Assembly (NCBI RefSeq): GCF_000993805.1
Contig: NZ_CP009961.1
Span: 924,714 to 988,713, forward strand
Source: Thermofilum uzonense
GTDB lineage: Archaea; Thermoproteota; Thermoprotei; Thermofilales; Thermofilaceae
Direction: 5' to 3'
Length of the DNA stretch: 64,000 nucleotides
Below are positions 50,534 through 59,145 of the stretch, in pieces. The notes under the pieces are model-generated. The model was not told where the DNA came from. It saw only the letters and a list, made by a program, of their open reading frames with translations, and made no database searches. Position 1 is the first letter of the stretch; every line of letters begins with the position of its first letter. Both the position numbers and the translations under genes were made by a program.

Positions 50534-53212
50534 TTGTGTGGTGTAGTGTCTGAGTCGAGGAGAAATCTAGTTTACGCTGATAAGGAGTACACAAAGGAGG
50601 AGGTTTTAAGGATACTCAATCCTGTCGTAGCTGAATGGTTTAACTCCAAATTCCCAGACCTGACCCCGCCGCAGAAGCTTGCACTCATCCCTATTCACGA
50701 GGGCAACAATGTTCTAGTATCTAGCCCGACCGGCACCGGTAAGACGCTGACGGCATTCCTTATAGCTATCAGCGAGCTTATCGAGATGGGTTTAAGGGGT
50801 GAGCTTGGGGACAGCGTATACGTCCTCTATGTCTCGCCGTTAAGAGCATTAAACAACGACATTTACCGGAACCTTGAGGAACCAATAAGAGAGATCAGGG
50901 AGCTCGCCGAAAAGAAGGGAATCAAACTCCCGGAGATAAGACATGTCGTTAGAACAGGCGACACAACGAATACACAGCGCCAGAACATGCTCCGCAAGCC
51001 ACCCCATATCCTTATCACAACCCCTGAGACGCTTGCGATCATCCTCGTAGCACCAAAGTTCCGCGAGAAGCTTAAAACAGTTAGATGGGTGATTGTAGAC
51101 GAGGTCCACAGCCTAGCCGAGAATAAGCGTGGTGCACACCTGACCTTATCGCTTGAGAGGCTCCGCGAGCTTACAGAACGGGATTTTGTGAGAATAGGAC
51201 TCTCAGCCACGATAAACCCGCTTGAGGATGTTGCTAGATTCCTGGCAGGTTATGACGATGACGGGACTCCGAGGAACTGTGTAATAGTTGACGCAAGGTA
51301 CGCCAAGCGTAAAAGCCTGAAGGTCGTGTCGCCTGTATCCGACCTGATATACACGCCCTCCCAGGAGGTTACACAGAGGATGTACGAAACACTTTACGAT
51401 ATAGTAAAGCGCCATCGGACAACGCTAATATTCACGAATACCCGTAGCGGCACCGAACGCGTTGTTTTTCACTTGAAGCAACTCGCCAGGAAGAGAAAAG
51501 ACCTCCCGGAGGACTCTATAGCCGCACATCACAGCTCCCTGTCAAGAGGAGTTCGCTTGGACGTTGAGGAGAAGCTTAAGCGGGGGGAGCTAAAAGCCAT
51601 CGTGAGCAGCACGAGTCTCGAGCTAGGTATCGATATTGGTTATATCGACGTTGTCGCACAGGTCGGATCGCCCAAGTCGGTCACAAGGTGCCTTCAAAGG
51701 ATTGGGCGCAGCGGGCACAGGCTTCACGAGACAAGTAAGGGAATAATGGTGTGTGTAGATAGGGACGACCTTGTTGAGGTTGCAGTGATGGTTCGGGAAG
51801 CTTATAGGCATCATCTCGACAAAATCCATATTCCGCGAAACGCTCTCGACGTTCTGGCTCAGCATATAGTGGGCATGGCAATCGAGAAGAAGATGAGGGT
51901 TGAAGACGCCTTCAGGATAATTAGAAGAAGCTATAGCTTCCATGAACTTAGCTACGACGACTTCGTGAATGTATTAAAGTATCTCTCCGGAGGATACAGC
52001 GAATTGGAGAGCCATAAAGTTTATGGAAAGATATGGTTCGACCCTGTGGAGGGCGTCTTCGGTAGAAGGGGGAAATATGCAAGGGTTATTTACTCCTTGA
52101 ATGTTGGAACCATCCCCGACGAGGTCAGCGTAAAAGTGTATACTACTGAGAAAAAATACGTGGGAAACATAGAGGAAGAGTTCCTGGAAAGGCTGATGCC
52201 CGGCGACAGGTTCGTCCTCGGAGGCAAGGTGTACGAATTCGTTAAAAGCGATGGTATGATCGCTTACGTGAAGCCCGCCTTTGAGCAGAAGCCCACTATT
52301 CCCGCCTGGTTTAGCGAGATGTTACCCCTCAGCTACGACCTCGCGGTGAAAATCTCGGAGTTCAGAGGACAGATGTTTAAGTGGATTGAGAGTGGAAAAC
52401 CATTGGAAGAGATTAAAAAGTACCTTAAGAGGGAGTGCCGTGTTGACGATAACTCAGCCGAGGCGATTATCGGATACTTTAGGGAGATGTACTACTTCCT
52501 GCGTTCGCTCGGAATTAGGGAGTACCCAAGTGACAAGACTATTCTTGTAGAGAAGTGGCGCGACGAAAATGGAAGAATCCATCAGGTTTTCCACACTTTA
52601 TTCGGCAGGAGGACTAATGATGCTCTCAGCCACGCACTAGCCTACTTAGCCTCCAGGAAGACCGGAACCAACATCGGTATAGCTCTTCACGATAACGGCT
52701 TTGCACTAATATATCCGAGAGGGGTAGAGCCGGCCGTTAGCCTCAGCGAGTTGAAGCCCGAAGAGGTCGAGGATCTACTGAAAAAGGCTATATTCAACAC
52801 GGAGCTTATGCGGAGACGGTTTAGGCACGTCGCTGTAAGGGGGCTGATGATCCTCAGGAACTATAAAGGATACGAGATAAGTGTTCAGAGACAGCAGGTA
52901 AACGCCTTGACTCTCATCAAGGTTGTGAAGCGATGGATGGACTTCCCGGTCCTGAAAGAGACCTACAGGGAAATACTCGAGGATTACATGGATATAAATC
53001 ATGCAAGAGAGGTTCTGGAATCTATAAGAGACGGGAAGATCAGGATTGTTGAGACGCCTCTCCTTGATACGCCAAGCCCCTTCGCCTACAATATAGTTTT
53101 GGAGGGTCTTAGCGATATTGTACTTATGGAGGATAAGCGTGCCCTCATCGCACACTTCCATCAACAAGTAATGCAAAGAGTTTCACGGTTCTTACAGGAG
53201 AAAAGTGTCTAG
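50534..53212 (+). CDS. lhr: Large helicase-related protein Lhr
   Basis: 892 residues. RecA1: Walker A SPTGTGKTLTAF, VSPLRALNNDI, motif II VDEVHSL, SATINPLEDV; RecA2: IFTNTRSGTERVV, STSLELGIDIGYID, QRIGRSGHR; then winged-helix and the Lhr C-terminal region. An ATP-dependent 3'-5' DNA/RNA helicase for repair of stalled forks and RNA-DNA hybrids. Starts TTG 50,534 or GTG 50,546; no strong ribosome site. Convergent with the YkgJ-type gene by 4 bases. Confidence 0.93.
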   Translation: MCGVVSESRRNLVYADKEYTKEEVLRILNPVVAEWFNSKFPDLTPPQKLALIPIHEGNNVLVSSPTGTGKTLTAFLIAISELIEMGLRGELGDSVYVLYVSPLRALNNDIYRNLEEPIREIRELAEKKGIKLPEIRHVVRTGDTTNTQRQNMLRKPPHILITTPETLAIILVAPKFREKLKTVRWVIVDEVHSLAENKRGAHLTLSLERLRELTERDFVRIGLSATINPLEDVARFLAGYDDDGTPRNCVIVDARYAKRKSLKVVSPVSDLIYTPSQEVTQRMYETLYDIVKRHRTTLIFTNTRSGTERVVFHLKQLARKRKDLPEDSIAAHHSSLSRGVRLDVEEKLKRGELKAIVSSTSLELGIDIGYIDVVAQVGSPKSVTRCLQRIGRSGHRLHETSKGIMVCVDRDDLVEVAVMVREAYRHHLDKIHIPRNALDVLAQHIVGMAIEKKMRVEDAFRIIRRSYSFHELSYDDFVNVLKYLSGGYSELESHKVYGKIWFDPVEGVFGRRGKYARVIYSLNVGTIPDEVSVKVYTTEKKYVGNIEEEFLERLMPGDRFVLGGKVYEFVKSDGMIAYVKPAFEQKPTIPAWFSEMLPLSYDLAVKISEFRGQMFKWIESGKPLEEIKKYLKRECRVDDNSAEAIIGYFREMYYFLRSLGIREYPSDKTILVEKWRDENGRIHQVFHTLFGRRTNDALSHALAYLASRKTGTNIGIALHDNGFALIYPRGVEPAVSLSELKPEEVEDLLKKAIFNTELMRRRFRHVAVRGLMILRNYKGYEISVQRQQVNALTLIKVVKRWMDFPVLKETYREILEDYMDINHAREVLESIRDGKIRIVETPLLDTPSPFAYNIVLEGLSDIVLMEDKRALIAHFHQQVMQRVSRFLQEKSV

Positions 53213-53679
53213 CCTGTATCGCTTTTCAGGTTTGATTGGAGTCTTCGAGCGCTGGTGTAAAAGAGATCCCACCTGACTTTGTATTTATATTCCTTCTCTA
53301 GATCCCGAAGAACCTTCTCCATGAGTTTAACTGCTTCTCGAAGATCTTCTGTCCTATTTGCAAAATCCTCTACAAGCGGACACTCGGGATCAAGGTGTAG
53401 ACCCTTATTCTCGTCGAAGATTAATGGGTAGAGTTTGCAGCCTGAGGGGCGATGCTGGTATATGATACATTTTCCTGTACCCTTGTCGTAGAACACACAG
53501 CTGCCTCCTTCGTTTCTGAGTCTTAGGAATTTTCCGTCCCATACCGTAAAGTATTTGCGACTGTAGCCAAGCTTCTCGATCTGTTTAACGTCTTGATCGG
53601 TTAGGATCATCTCGGTTTGCATGCAACATTTTCCACAGGTTAAGCATTTTATGCTCTGAAACACGGGATATTCTTGCAA
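53209..53679 (-). CDS. YkgJ-family cysteine cluster protein
   Basis: About 156 residues. CLTCGKCC at the start, CVFYDKGTGKCIIYQHRP and GCKLYPLIF later: the eight-cysteine UPF0153/YkgJ zinc or Fe-S cluster set. The longer frame (to 53,937) overlaps the divergent DUF131 gene and its promoter, so the true start is inside; TTG at 53,679 is the best candidate before the cysteines but is not certain. TTTTAAAAATCC near 53,725-53,735 is a possible TATA element. Confidence 0.75.
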   Translation of the reverse strand: MQEYPVFQSIKCLTCGKCCMQTEMILTDQDVKQIEKLGYSRKYFTVWDGKFLRLRNEGGSCVFYDKGTGKCIIYQHRPSGCKLYPLIFDENKGLHLDPECPLVEDFANRTEDLREAVKLMEKVLRDLEKEYKYKVRWDLFYTSARRLQSNLKSDTG

Positions 53680-53755
53680 ACGGGATGGCCTAATTTCTTG
53701 CGCTTCGCACTCGCACCAACAAGGATTTTTAAAAGTTTTAGGAGTTAATATACTG

Positions 53756-54004
53756 ATGAACATAGGGGTATACGTGTTATTCCTCGGCTTCATCCTTTTC
53801 ATTGTAGGGCTCTTTCTCATGTTTATAGAGATGAAATCTAAGGAGACTGGAGGAAAAGTGGAGACTGGAGCTGTGGTGATTATAGGGCCGGTACCCATAG
53901 TCTTTGGCTCAAACAGGGCTATTGCAAAAGACCTCATGATTTTTGCACTGGTTTTGACACTGATGGTTTTTCTAGCATATGTGCTAATGGTGGTTTGGCG
54001 ATGA
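53756..54004 (+). CDS. DUF131 membrane protein
   Basis: 82 residues with two transmembrane helices (VYVLFLGFILFIVGLFLMFI and DLMIFALVLTLMVFLAYVLM) around a short loop GAVVIIGPVPIVFGSN, the signature of the archaeal DUF131/TIGR00304 family. Function unknown. Overlaps the next, related gene by 4 bases (ATGA). Confidence 0.85.
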   Translation: MNIGVYVLFLGFILFIVGLFLMFIEMKSKETGGKVETGAVVIIGPVPIVFGSNRAIAKDLMIFALVLTLMVFLAYVLMVVWR

Positions 54005-54252
54005 AGAAATACAAAGCTGGTCTGACACTTTCTACGCTCGGAATACTCATCATGATAGTAGGCCTCGTATTACTCTCCCTTCCCGAGAACACGCGGGCCT
54101 CGTTCGGTGGCTGTATACTTATCGGTCCAATACCTATCTGTGTAGGCTTTGGGTCTAATCCCTTAATCTTAATACTGCTCTCTCTAGTATCGCTCGCAGT
54201 GATTCTAGTTTTAGGCTACATACTCCCGCTGTATGTTGAAGAAGAAAAATAA
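54001..54252 (+). CDS. DUF131 membrane protein, second copy
   Basis: About 83 residues from ATG 54,001. Same two-helix layout with the loop GGCILIGPIPICVGFGSN, clearly homologous to the preceding gene (GPxPIxxGSN). A tandem duplication, translationally coupled, so the two may form a heteromeric complex. Confidence 0.85.
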   Translation: MKKYKAGLTLSTLGILIMIVGLVLLSLPENTRASFGGCILIGPIPICVGFGSNPLILILLSLVSLAVILVLGYILPLYVEEEK

Positions 54253-54266
54253 AGTCGGCCACTACT

Positions 54267-54455
54267 CTACTTTTCAGCCTCATAGCTCTGCTCTAATATG
54301 GTGTTGAGCGCCTCTCCAGCCTCCTCCAGATAGTAAATAATATCCTCTAGAGCTGCAGCGATCTTTCTATCTTCACGTGCAATCTCGCGGAGTAGATTAA
54401 TAGCTTCATCTATATTGTCTAGGGCTATTCGGATTTTCTCATTCACTCTCTTCAT
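54267..54455 (-). CDS. Small coiled-coil protein
   Basis: 62 residues, nearly all heptad-rich helix (IRIALDNIDEAINLLREIAR, then ALEDIIYYLEEAGEALNTIL), charged and without cysteines. ATG at 54,455, ending convergently 14 bases after the DUF131 pair. Composition looks coding; no family recognised. Confidence 0.55.
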   Translation of the reverse strand: MKRVNEKIRIALDNIDEAINLLREIAREDRKIAAALEDIIYYLEEAGEALNTILEQSYEAEK

Positions 54456-54591
54456 CGGGATTAATATTGGGAGCTCTGAAATATAACGTGTTCTATCAAT
54501 ACTCTAGCTGCGGTCTATGTGTTATACTTTTGATTTCCGTGCAGCTGTCCAGTTGATAACCTTGTTTATGCATGGAACGATAAGCTTATCC

Positions 54592-56253
54592 ATGTCCGGG
54601 TTTTTCGGCTATGTGAATTTCAAGGAGACCATTATTAGAGAAACAGAGTTCTTGGACAATTATGACATTGTAGCAGGCACGCCCGAGGAGCGGGCTGCAA
54701 TAGAACATTTAAAGAAACGTTTTGAGGAGCTTGGCTTGGAGGCGAGGGTTTTAGAGTTTGAGGCACTCTCATGGCGTGAAAATTACGTAGAGCTATCAGC
54801 CGGAGATCTTAGGCTAAGGGCTGTCGCTATGCCTTACACGCTCAGCGGGGAAGTCGAGGGAAAGGTTGTTTATACCGGAAGCCGTATCTTAGAGGAGGAC
54901 TGGGCGTCTATAGACCTCACTGGGAAAATCGTGTTGATTAAGATCTACGACAAAGTTGACGAAGTCGAGTGGCAATACCTTCAGGCCGTTAGAGCTGGAG
55001 CTGACGCTGTGATTTTCATGGATCGTTATCCCTCCAGAGTTAGAAGGATGGTTCTAACCTTGAACACTGATTACCGGTTTAGTGCAGGCACGCCACCCCC
55101 TATACCGGCGGTAGCAGTTACTCTCGAGGACGGACTTCGCATCCTAAAGCTGGCAAGAGAGCATAGGAAGCTCTTCTTGAAGGTAGAGACTCGAATAGAT
55201 CCAAGCGGTAGAAGCGCGGTTATATACGCAGGAAACCTGAGGGGACCTGTATTTTCGGCGCATGTTGACAAGTGGCTAACAGGTTTTCGTGACAACGTTC
55301 TAGGAGTTGGCTTAGTGCTTCACGCAGCCAATTTGTTCAGAGAGAGGGCGGGGTATATAATCTTCGGCTCTGAGGAGTCTGGTGCACCCAGCTTCAGTCC
55401 ATGGTACTGGACATGGGGATCGCGTGTTTTCGCCGAGTTTCTTGAAAAGAATGGACTTCTAGAGGAGTTTGGTGTACTTCTCAACGTAGACACGCTGGGT
55501 GGATCTTCTCTAAGAATCTCAGCCTCGTCGCCGGATATCCAGGCCTGGCTTACAGACTTTATGGGTAGTGTTGTCACTGTGTGTTCTGATCAAGTCCTCT
55601 TTGACAGTTTAAGTTTCGCACTTAAAGGACTCCCTGCTATGACCTTTCACACTTTCCCCGAAATTATTCCTGTTTATCACACAGACCTCGACGTTGCCGA
55701 TACGGTGGATTGGGAGTCTACTGAGAGAGCTTTTAAGCTTTTAGAGCACGTTGCATCAGAGCTTATTAAGCGGGGTGCAAAGGCGTTTAAGTATGAAGAG
55801 CTTATAAGGAGCATCTCAGAAAGTTTAGAAAAGGTGTCCTTTCTCCCAAGCGCCCGCAAAGCCTTAAACTTGGTTAAAGGACTTAAAGTAGAGAGTGAGA
55901 GTGAGGCCCGAACAATTAGACGCTTGCTGACACGCCCTATGTTTTGGGGAAGATATGACAGAGTTTTCAAGGATAGCGTCGTCTTCTATCCTACATATAC
56001 GGATGCCATCGATGATCTACTTTTGCTGCATGACATTCTTTCAGGAGTTAGGAGCCCCGAGGAGGTGACAAGTATGAGGGGCTTAAGAAGAATACCGGGT
56101 TACGAGGAGACCCTGGCTTCTGTAGAGCCCGTTTTCTATGGAAGACCTCTCACCAAGCCCGAATTCCTTAGGCATACTTACATGGTATTGGAAAAAATAG
56201 TCGAGGAGGATGTTGAGCGTCTCGTGGGCATGATAGAGAATCTGAAGAGATAA
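54592..56253 (+). CDS. M28-type aminopeptidase with PA domain
   Basis: About 553 residues from ATG 54,592 (MSGFFGYVNF); the frame is open to 54,517 but the extra residues add nothing. A PA domain (~95-215) is inserted in a peptidase: FSAHVDKWLTGFRDNVLGVG (His and Asp ligands), FGSEESGAPSF (catalytic and ligand Glu), LLNVDTLGGSSL (Asp) and PVYHTDLDVADT (His), the M28 co-catalytic zinc set. A ~130-residue C-terminal helical extension follows. No signal peptide, so likely cytosolic. Confidence 0.82.
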   Translation: MSGFFGYVNFKETIIRETEFLDNYDIVAGTPEERAAIEHLKKRFEELGLEARVLEFEALSWRENYVELSAGDLRLRAVAMPYTLSGEVEGKVVYTGSRILEEDWASIDLTGKIVLIKIYDKVDEVEWQYLQAVRAGADAVIFMDRYPSRVRRMVLTLNTDYRFSAGTPPPIPAVAVTLEDGLRILKLAREHRKLFLKVETRIDPSGRSAVIYAGNLRGPVFSAHVDKWLTGFRDNVLGVGLVLHAANLFRERAGYIIFGSEESGAPSFSPWYWTWGSRVFAEFLEKNGLLEEFGVLLNVDTLGGSSLRISASSPDIQAWLTDFMGSVVTVCSDQVLFDSLSFALKGLPAMTFHTFPEIIPVYHTDLDVADTVDWESTERAFKLLEHVASELIKRGAKAFKYEELIRSISESLEKVSFLPSARKALNLVKGLKVESESEARTIRRLLTRPMFWGRYDRVFKDSVVFYPTYTDAIDDLLLLHDILSGVRSPEEVTSMRGLRRIPGYEETLASVEPVFYGRPLTKPEFLRHTYMVLEKIVEEDVERLVGMIENLKR

Positions 56254-56254
56254 G

Positions 56255-57211
56255 CTACGAGAGGGTTGTCTTCTTTAAGCCATCATCTTCAACTACTATT
56301 ATATCTATAGAGTCGCGTCCGAGCGCCTGTTTCAGGAGAGGCAAAACTTTTTTTAATGCTTTAGCAGAACTGATAGACCTAAAAGTAGCCCCAGCCGCGA
56401 ATTTATGGCCCCCACCGCCGAGCGGCTCGACAATGCTGGCAGCGTTATAGCCGGATTCAGGCTTAGCCCCAGCATATACACGGTACCTGAAAAGGCCCTT
56501 AGGAACTAAGATGAATGTGAAGTCTGCGCCGGATTTCTCGAGTAGTATTGTGAGGTAGCGGTAGGAAAGCTTGTAGTCTTTTTTGAAGAAGACTATAACC
56601 TCCTTTGGAGGCGGTTGGAGAAGAGCGGCGAACTCTTCAGTCCTGCTCTTATTCTTCCTGTAACGCTCAATATACTCTTTAACCTTCTCATCGTTAAGTG
56701 CATCAACCCCCTTCTTTGCAAGCACCTCAATCAGGTGAAGCTTCCCCTTGAAGTCTGCACCCTTGACTGCTGCCTCGAGATCCATGGCTTCCTGGCTCGT
56801 TATCTGGGCGGTATCGGTTTCCACGGCAAGGCTAACAAGTTTTGAAGCCGTAGGGTTCTCTTCCAGCCCAAGCGCTTTTAAGGCCAGGAGAGCAGAGGCG
56901 GGAGCATTCGGATCGTAGAATTCTACAGCGGCGCAAGGAGTATTTGAAAGATGGTGATCAGCCCGCAGCCTGGCCTTACCAGGGCAGGGAAGATCAGCAA
57001 CAAAGTCCCACCGAATAGCTCTTATGAGATAGTTACTCTTAATCTCCGGGGGGTATGCTGTGACAACAACGCCTCGGGGAAACCTCATCTTGAAGAGGGC
57101 GCCGCTGACAATTCCATCCGGGTCTCCCTCATCTACAAGGGCAAGCTCGGATTTTGTGAGCTTAGCCTTAATTATCAAGAATATCCTGTATAATCCATGA
57201 TAGAGCCACAT
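56255..57211 (-). CDS. DHH-family phosphoesterase
   Basis: 318 residues. Motif I LVDEGDPDGIVSG (Glu where most DHH proteins have His), motif III RADHHLSNT, an AVETDTAQIT motif IV region, and the DHHA1 domain GGGGHKFAAGATF. Related to nanoRNase/RecJ-like archaeal phosphoesterases. ATG 57,211 has AGGAGAGG 7 bases upstream. Convergent with the M28 peptidase gene. Confidence 0.85.
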   Translation of the reverse strand: MWLYHGLYRIFLIIKAKLTKSELALVDEGDPDGIVSGALFKMRFPRGVVVTAYPPEIKSNYLIRAIRWDFVADLPCPGKARLRADHHLSNTPCAAVEFYDPNAPASALLALKALGLEENPTASKLVSLAVETDTAQITSQEAMDLEAAVKGADFKGKLHLIEVLAKKGVDALNDEKVKEYIERYRKNKSRTEEFAALLQPPPKEVIVFFKKDYKLSYRYLTILLEKSGADFTFILVPKGLFRYRVYAGAKPESGYNAASIVEPLGGGGHKFAAGATFRSISSAKALKKVLPLLKQALGRDSIDIIVVEDDGLKKTTLS

Positions 57212-57276
57212 TGAGACCTCTCCTACGACACAAGCCTTATCGTTTATTAAGGTTATTTATTGCTTGAGAAGATATT

Positions 57277-58413
57277 CTAGCCGATAACCGCTAGCTCCTG
57301 GATGAGCTTGCCACTCTCGAACCTTTCCAGGGTAAGGTTCCTAGCCTCGGGAATTCCAGGATCTCCTCTGAGTATCCAGTTCGCTATAATCTCTCCTGTT
57401 ACAGGCCCCATCATAAAGCCGTGTCCGCTAAAGCCGGTCGCAACATAGAGCCCCTCATACTTGTTGACAGGGCCGAGCACAGGGTGATGGTCGGGTGTAA
57501 CCTCATAGTAGCCAGGCCAATGTCTTAGAATGTTTACTTCGGGAAGCCAGGTAAGCCACTTAGACCACTCTTTTACAACCTTGTAGAGGAACTTAATGCT
57601 TACCTCAAGACTAGAGTAGGGTTTCTCTGGAGTCTCCACGCCCATGATTACGTTGCCATGAAATGTTTGGACGGCATAAGCACCACTCTCAAAGTCTATT
57701 ATTAACGGGTCGAATAGTCTTCCAAACTCCTCAGTTATTGCTGCGTAGTGTGGAATCGGTTCCACGTGGGGGTCTACGCTTAAGGGCTTCAGTAACTCGT
57801 GCACATAAGCACCTGTAGCTACGACCACGTTTTCCGCTTCTAGACGCTGGTTTGAAGTGCGAACACCCTGTACAACGTTTTGATGCGTTATTATTTCCTC
57901 GACATTTTCCTCCGTGCGGAACTCCACGCCAAGCGATCTCGCCGCCGCGTATAACTTGTAAATAGTGTCGAATGGACTGGCCTTCCCGGCTAAAGGGTCG
58001 AAGAGGGCCCCTACAAGCCTACTTGTGTCCACGTGAGGCGCTACCTGTTTTACGAAGTCCTCCTCCACTATACGTGTAGGAACCCCGCTCTCGTTGTGCA
58101 ACTTCATGTATGCTTTAAGCTTCTCAAAACCTTTCTCGGTTGAGGAGAGCCAGAGATATCCGCTTCTCGCATATTTTATGCTCAGCTCACTTGCGAGCTT
58201 CCCCCATAACTCGATGCTTCGCTTCATTAGTGCTATATGCTCTTTGCTGGTAAAGCTCGCCCTGATCCCCCCCGCGGAACGGAAGGTGGAACCGGAACCG
58301 AGATAGTTTCGCTCCAGGACCACAACTTTACCAGCACCCTTATTTGCAAGGCTGAAAGCTGTAGCCAGGCCCGTAATACCCCCGCCTATTATGATAGTCT
58401 CATATCTCATCAT
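57277..58413 (-). CDS. FAD-dependent amino-acid dehydrogenase, beta subunit type
   Basis: 378 residues of the DAO family: FAD motif IIIGGGITGLATAFSL then VVLERNYLGSGSTFRSAGGI, and the C-terminal GLYVATGFSGHGFMMGP. Matches the beta (substrate-oxidising) subunit of dye-linked L-proline dehydrogenases of hyperthermophilic archaea, though sarcosine/glycine oxidase-like substrates are possible. Last gene of the A-F-X-B order operon; overlaps the BFD-like gene by 14 bases. Confidence 0.85.
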   Translation of the reverse strand: MMRYETIIIGGGITGLATAFSLANKGAGKVVVLERNYLGSGSTFRSAGGIRASFTSKEHIALMKRSIELWGKLASELSIKYARSGYLWLSSTEKGFEKLKAYMKLHNESGVPTRIVEEDFVKQVAPHVDTSRLVGALFDPLAGKASPFDTIYKLYAAARSLGVEFRTEENVEEIITHQNVVQGVRTSNQRLEAENVVVATGAYVHELLKPLSVDPHVEPIPHYAAITEEFGRLFDPLIIDFESGAYAVQTFHGNVIMGVETPEKPYSSLEVSIKFLYKVVKEWSKWLTWLPEVNILRHWPGYYEVTPDHHPVLGPVNKYEGLYVATGFSGHGFMMGPVTGEIIANWILRGDPGIPEARNLTLERFESGKLIQELAVIG

Positions 58414-58699
58414 ACTTCACCTGCAGGAAGAGTTTTGCGGGAACGGGCTCTAATGGTGGTCTAACTATTGGGTAGGCAAGCTTCTCGGGTGGAACACCTA
58501 GCTTTCTACTAACATAGGAAATGAGTGCGGGGATGCAGAATCTACCCTGGCACGGACCCATCCCTATTCTTAGTTTCCTTTTGAGCGACTCGAGATCCCT
58601 TATACCCTCCTTTAGAGCCTTGTCGACATCCTCGAGAGTAACCTTTTCACACATGCATATGTAGGCTTTCACTTCACCCGTATGCTTCTCACCTCCCAT
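58400..58699 (-). CDS. BFD-like [2Fe-2S] protein (PdhX-like)
   Basis: 99 residues. YICMCEKVTLEDV (CxC) and GMGPCQGRFC (CxxxxC) form the BFD-type [2Fe-2S] motif. In the Thermococcus dye-linked proline dehydrogenase operon a small Fe-S subunit occupies this position. Overlaps the ferredoxin-like gene upstream by 31 bases and the DAO gene downstream. Confidence 0.82.
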   Translation of the reverse strand: MGGEKHTGEVKAYICMCEKVTLEDVDKALKEGIRDLESLKRKLRIGMGPCQGRFCIPALISYVSRKLGVPPEKLAYPIVRPPLEPVPAKLFLQVKYDEI

Positions 58700-59145
58700 A
58701 TAAGATCCCTTGGCACCTTTACAAATACAACCTGAGTCTTGTTAATTTCAAAAACTCTCGTAATTTCACCTTCTCCAAGCTCCCGACCGTCTCGGCCCAT
58801 TAGTACTGCCCGCTTACCCTTCTCTGCGCGTGGCAGGAACTCGTATGGGAGTCCTACTATGTAATCATTGCCTGCCCTTCCCACCATGAACATGGCCTGT
58901 CCAGGACATGAACCAACACATACACCGCAGCCCGTACATCTATCCCAGTCTATTCTCGGTCTCCCACTGAGACCTTCGACACGTATGGCCTTAACTGGGC
59001 AAACAGACTGACAGACGTTGCATGGGATCATCTCAATACACTCTGAGACGGCTATAGCCTTAGACTCGACTAGCTCTTCGGGCGGGATGAAGCCAGCGTC
59101 TCGTAGCTCTTCAACCGTAGCATAACCTCTAAGCCTGTAGCTCAC
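58669..59145 (-). CDS. 4Fe-4S ferredoxin-like subunit (PdhF-like)
   Basis: 158 residues with two cluster motifs: IPCNVCQSVCPVKAIRVEG and RCTGCGVCVGSCPGQAM. Connects the FAD subunits electronically. A C-terminal beta region (EKGKRAVLMGRDGRELGEG) follows. Overlaps the pdhA-like gene by 17 bases, consistent with translational coupling. Confidence 0.85.
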   Translation of the reverse strand: MSYRLRGYATVEELRDAGFIPPEELVESKAIAVSECIEMIPCNVCQSVCPVKAIRVEGLSGRPRIDWDRCTGCGVCVGSCPGQAMFMVGRAGNDYIVGLPYEFLPRAEKGKRAVLMGRDGRELGEGEITRVFEINKTQVVFVKVPRDLIWEVRSIRVK

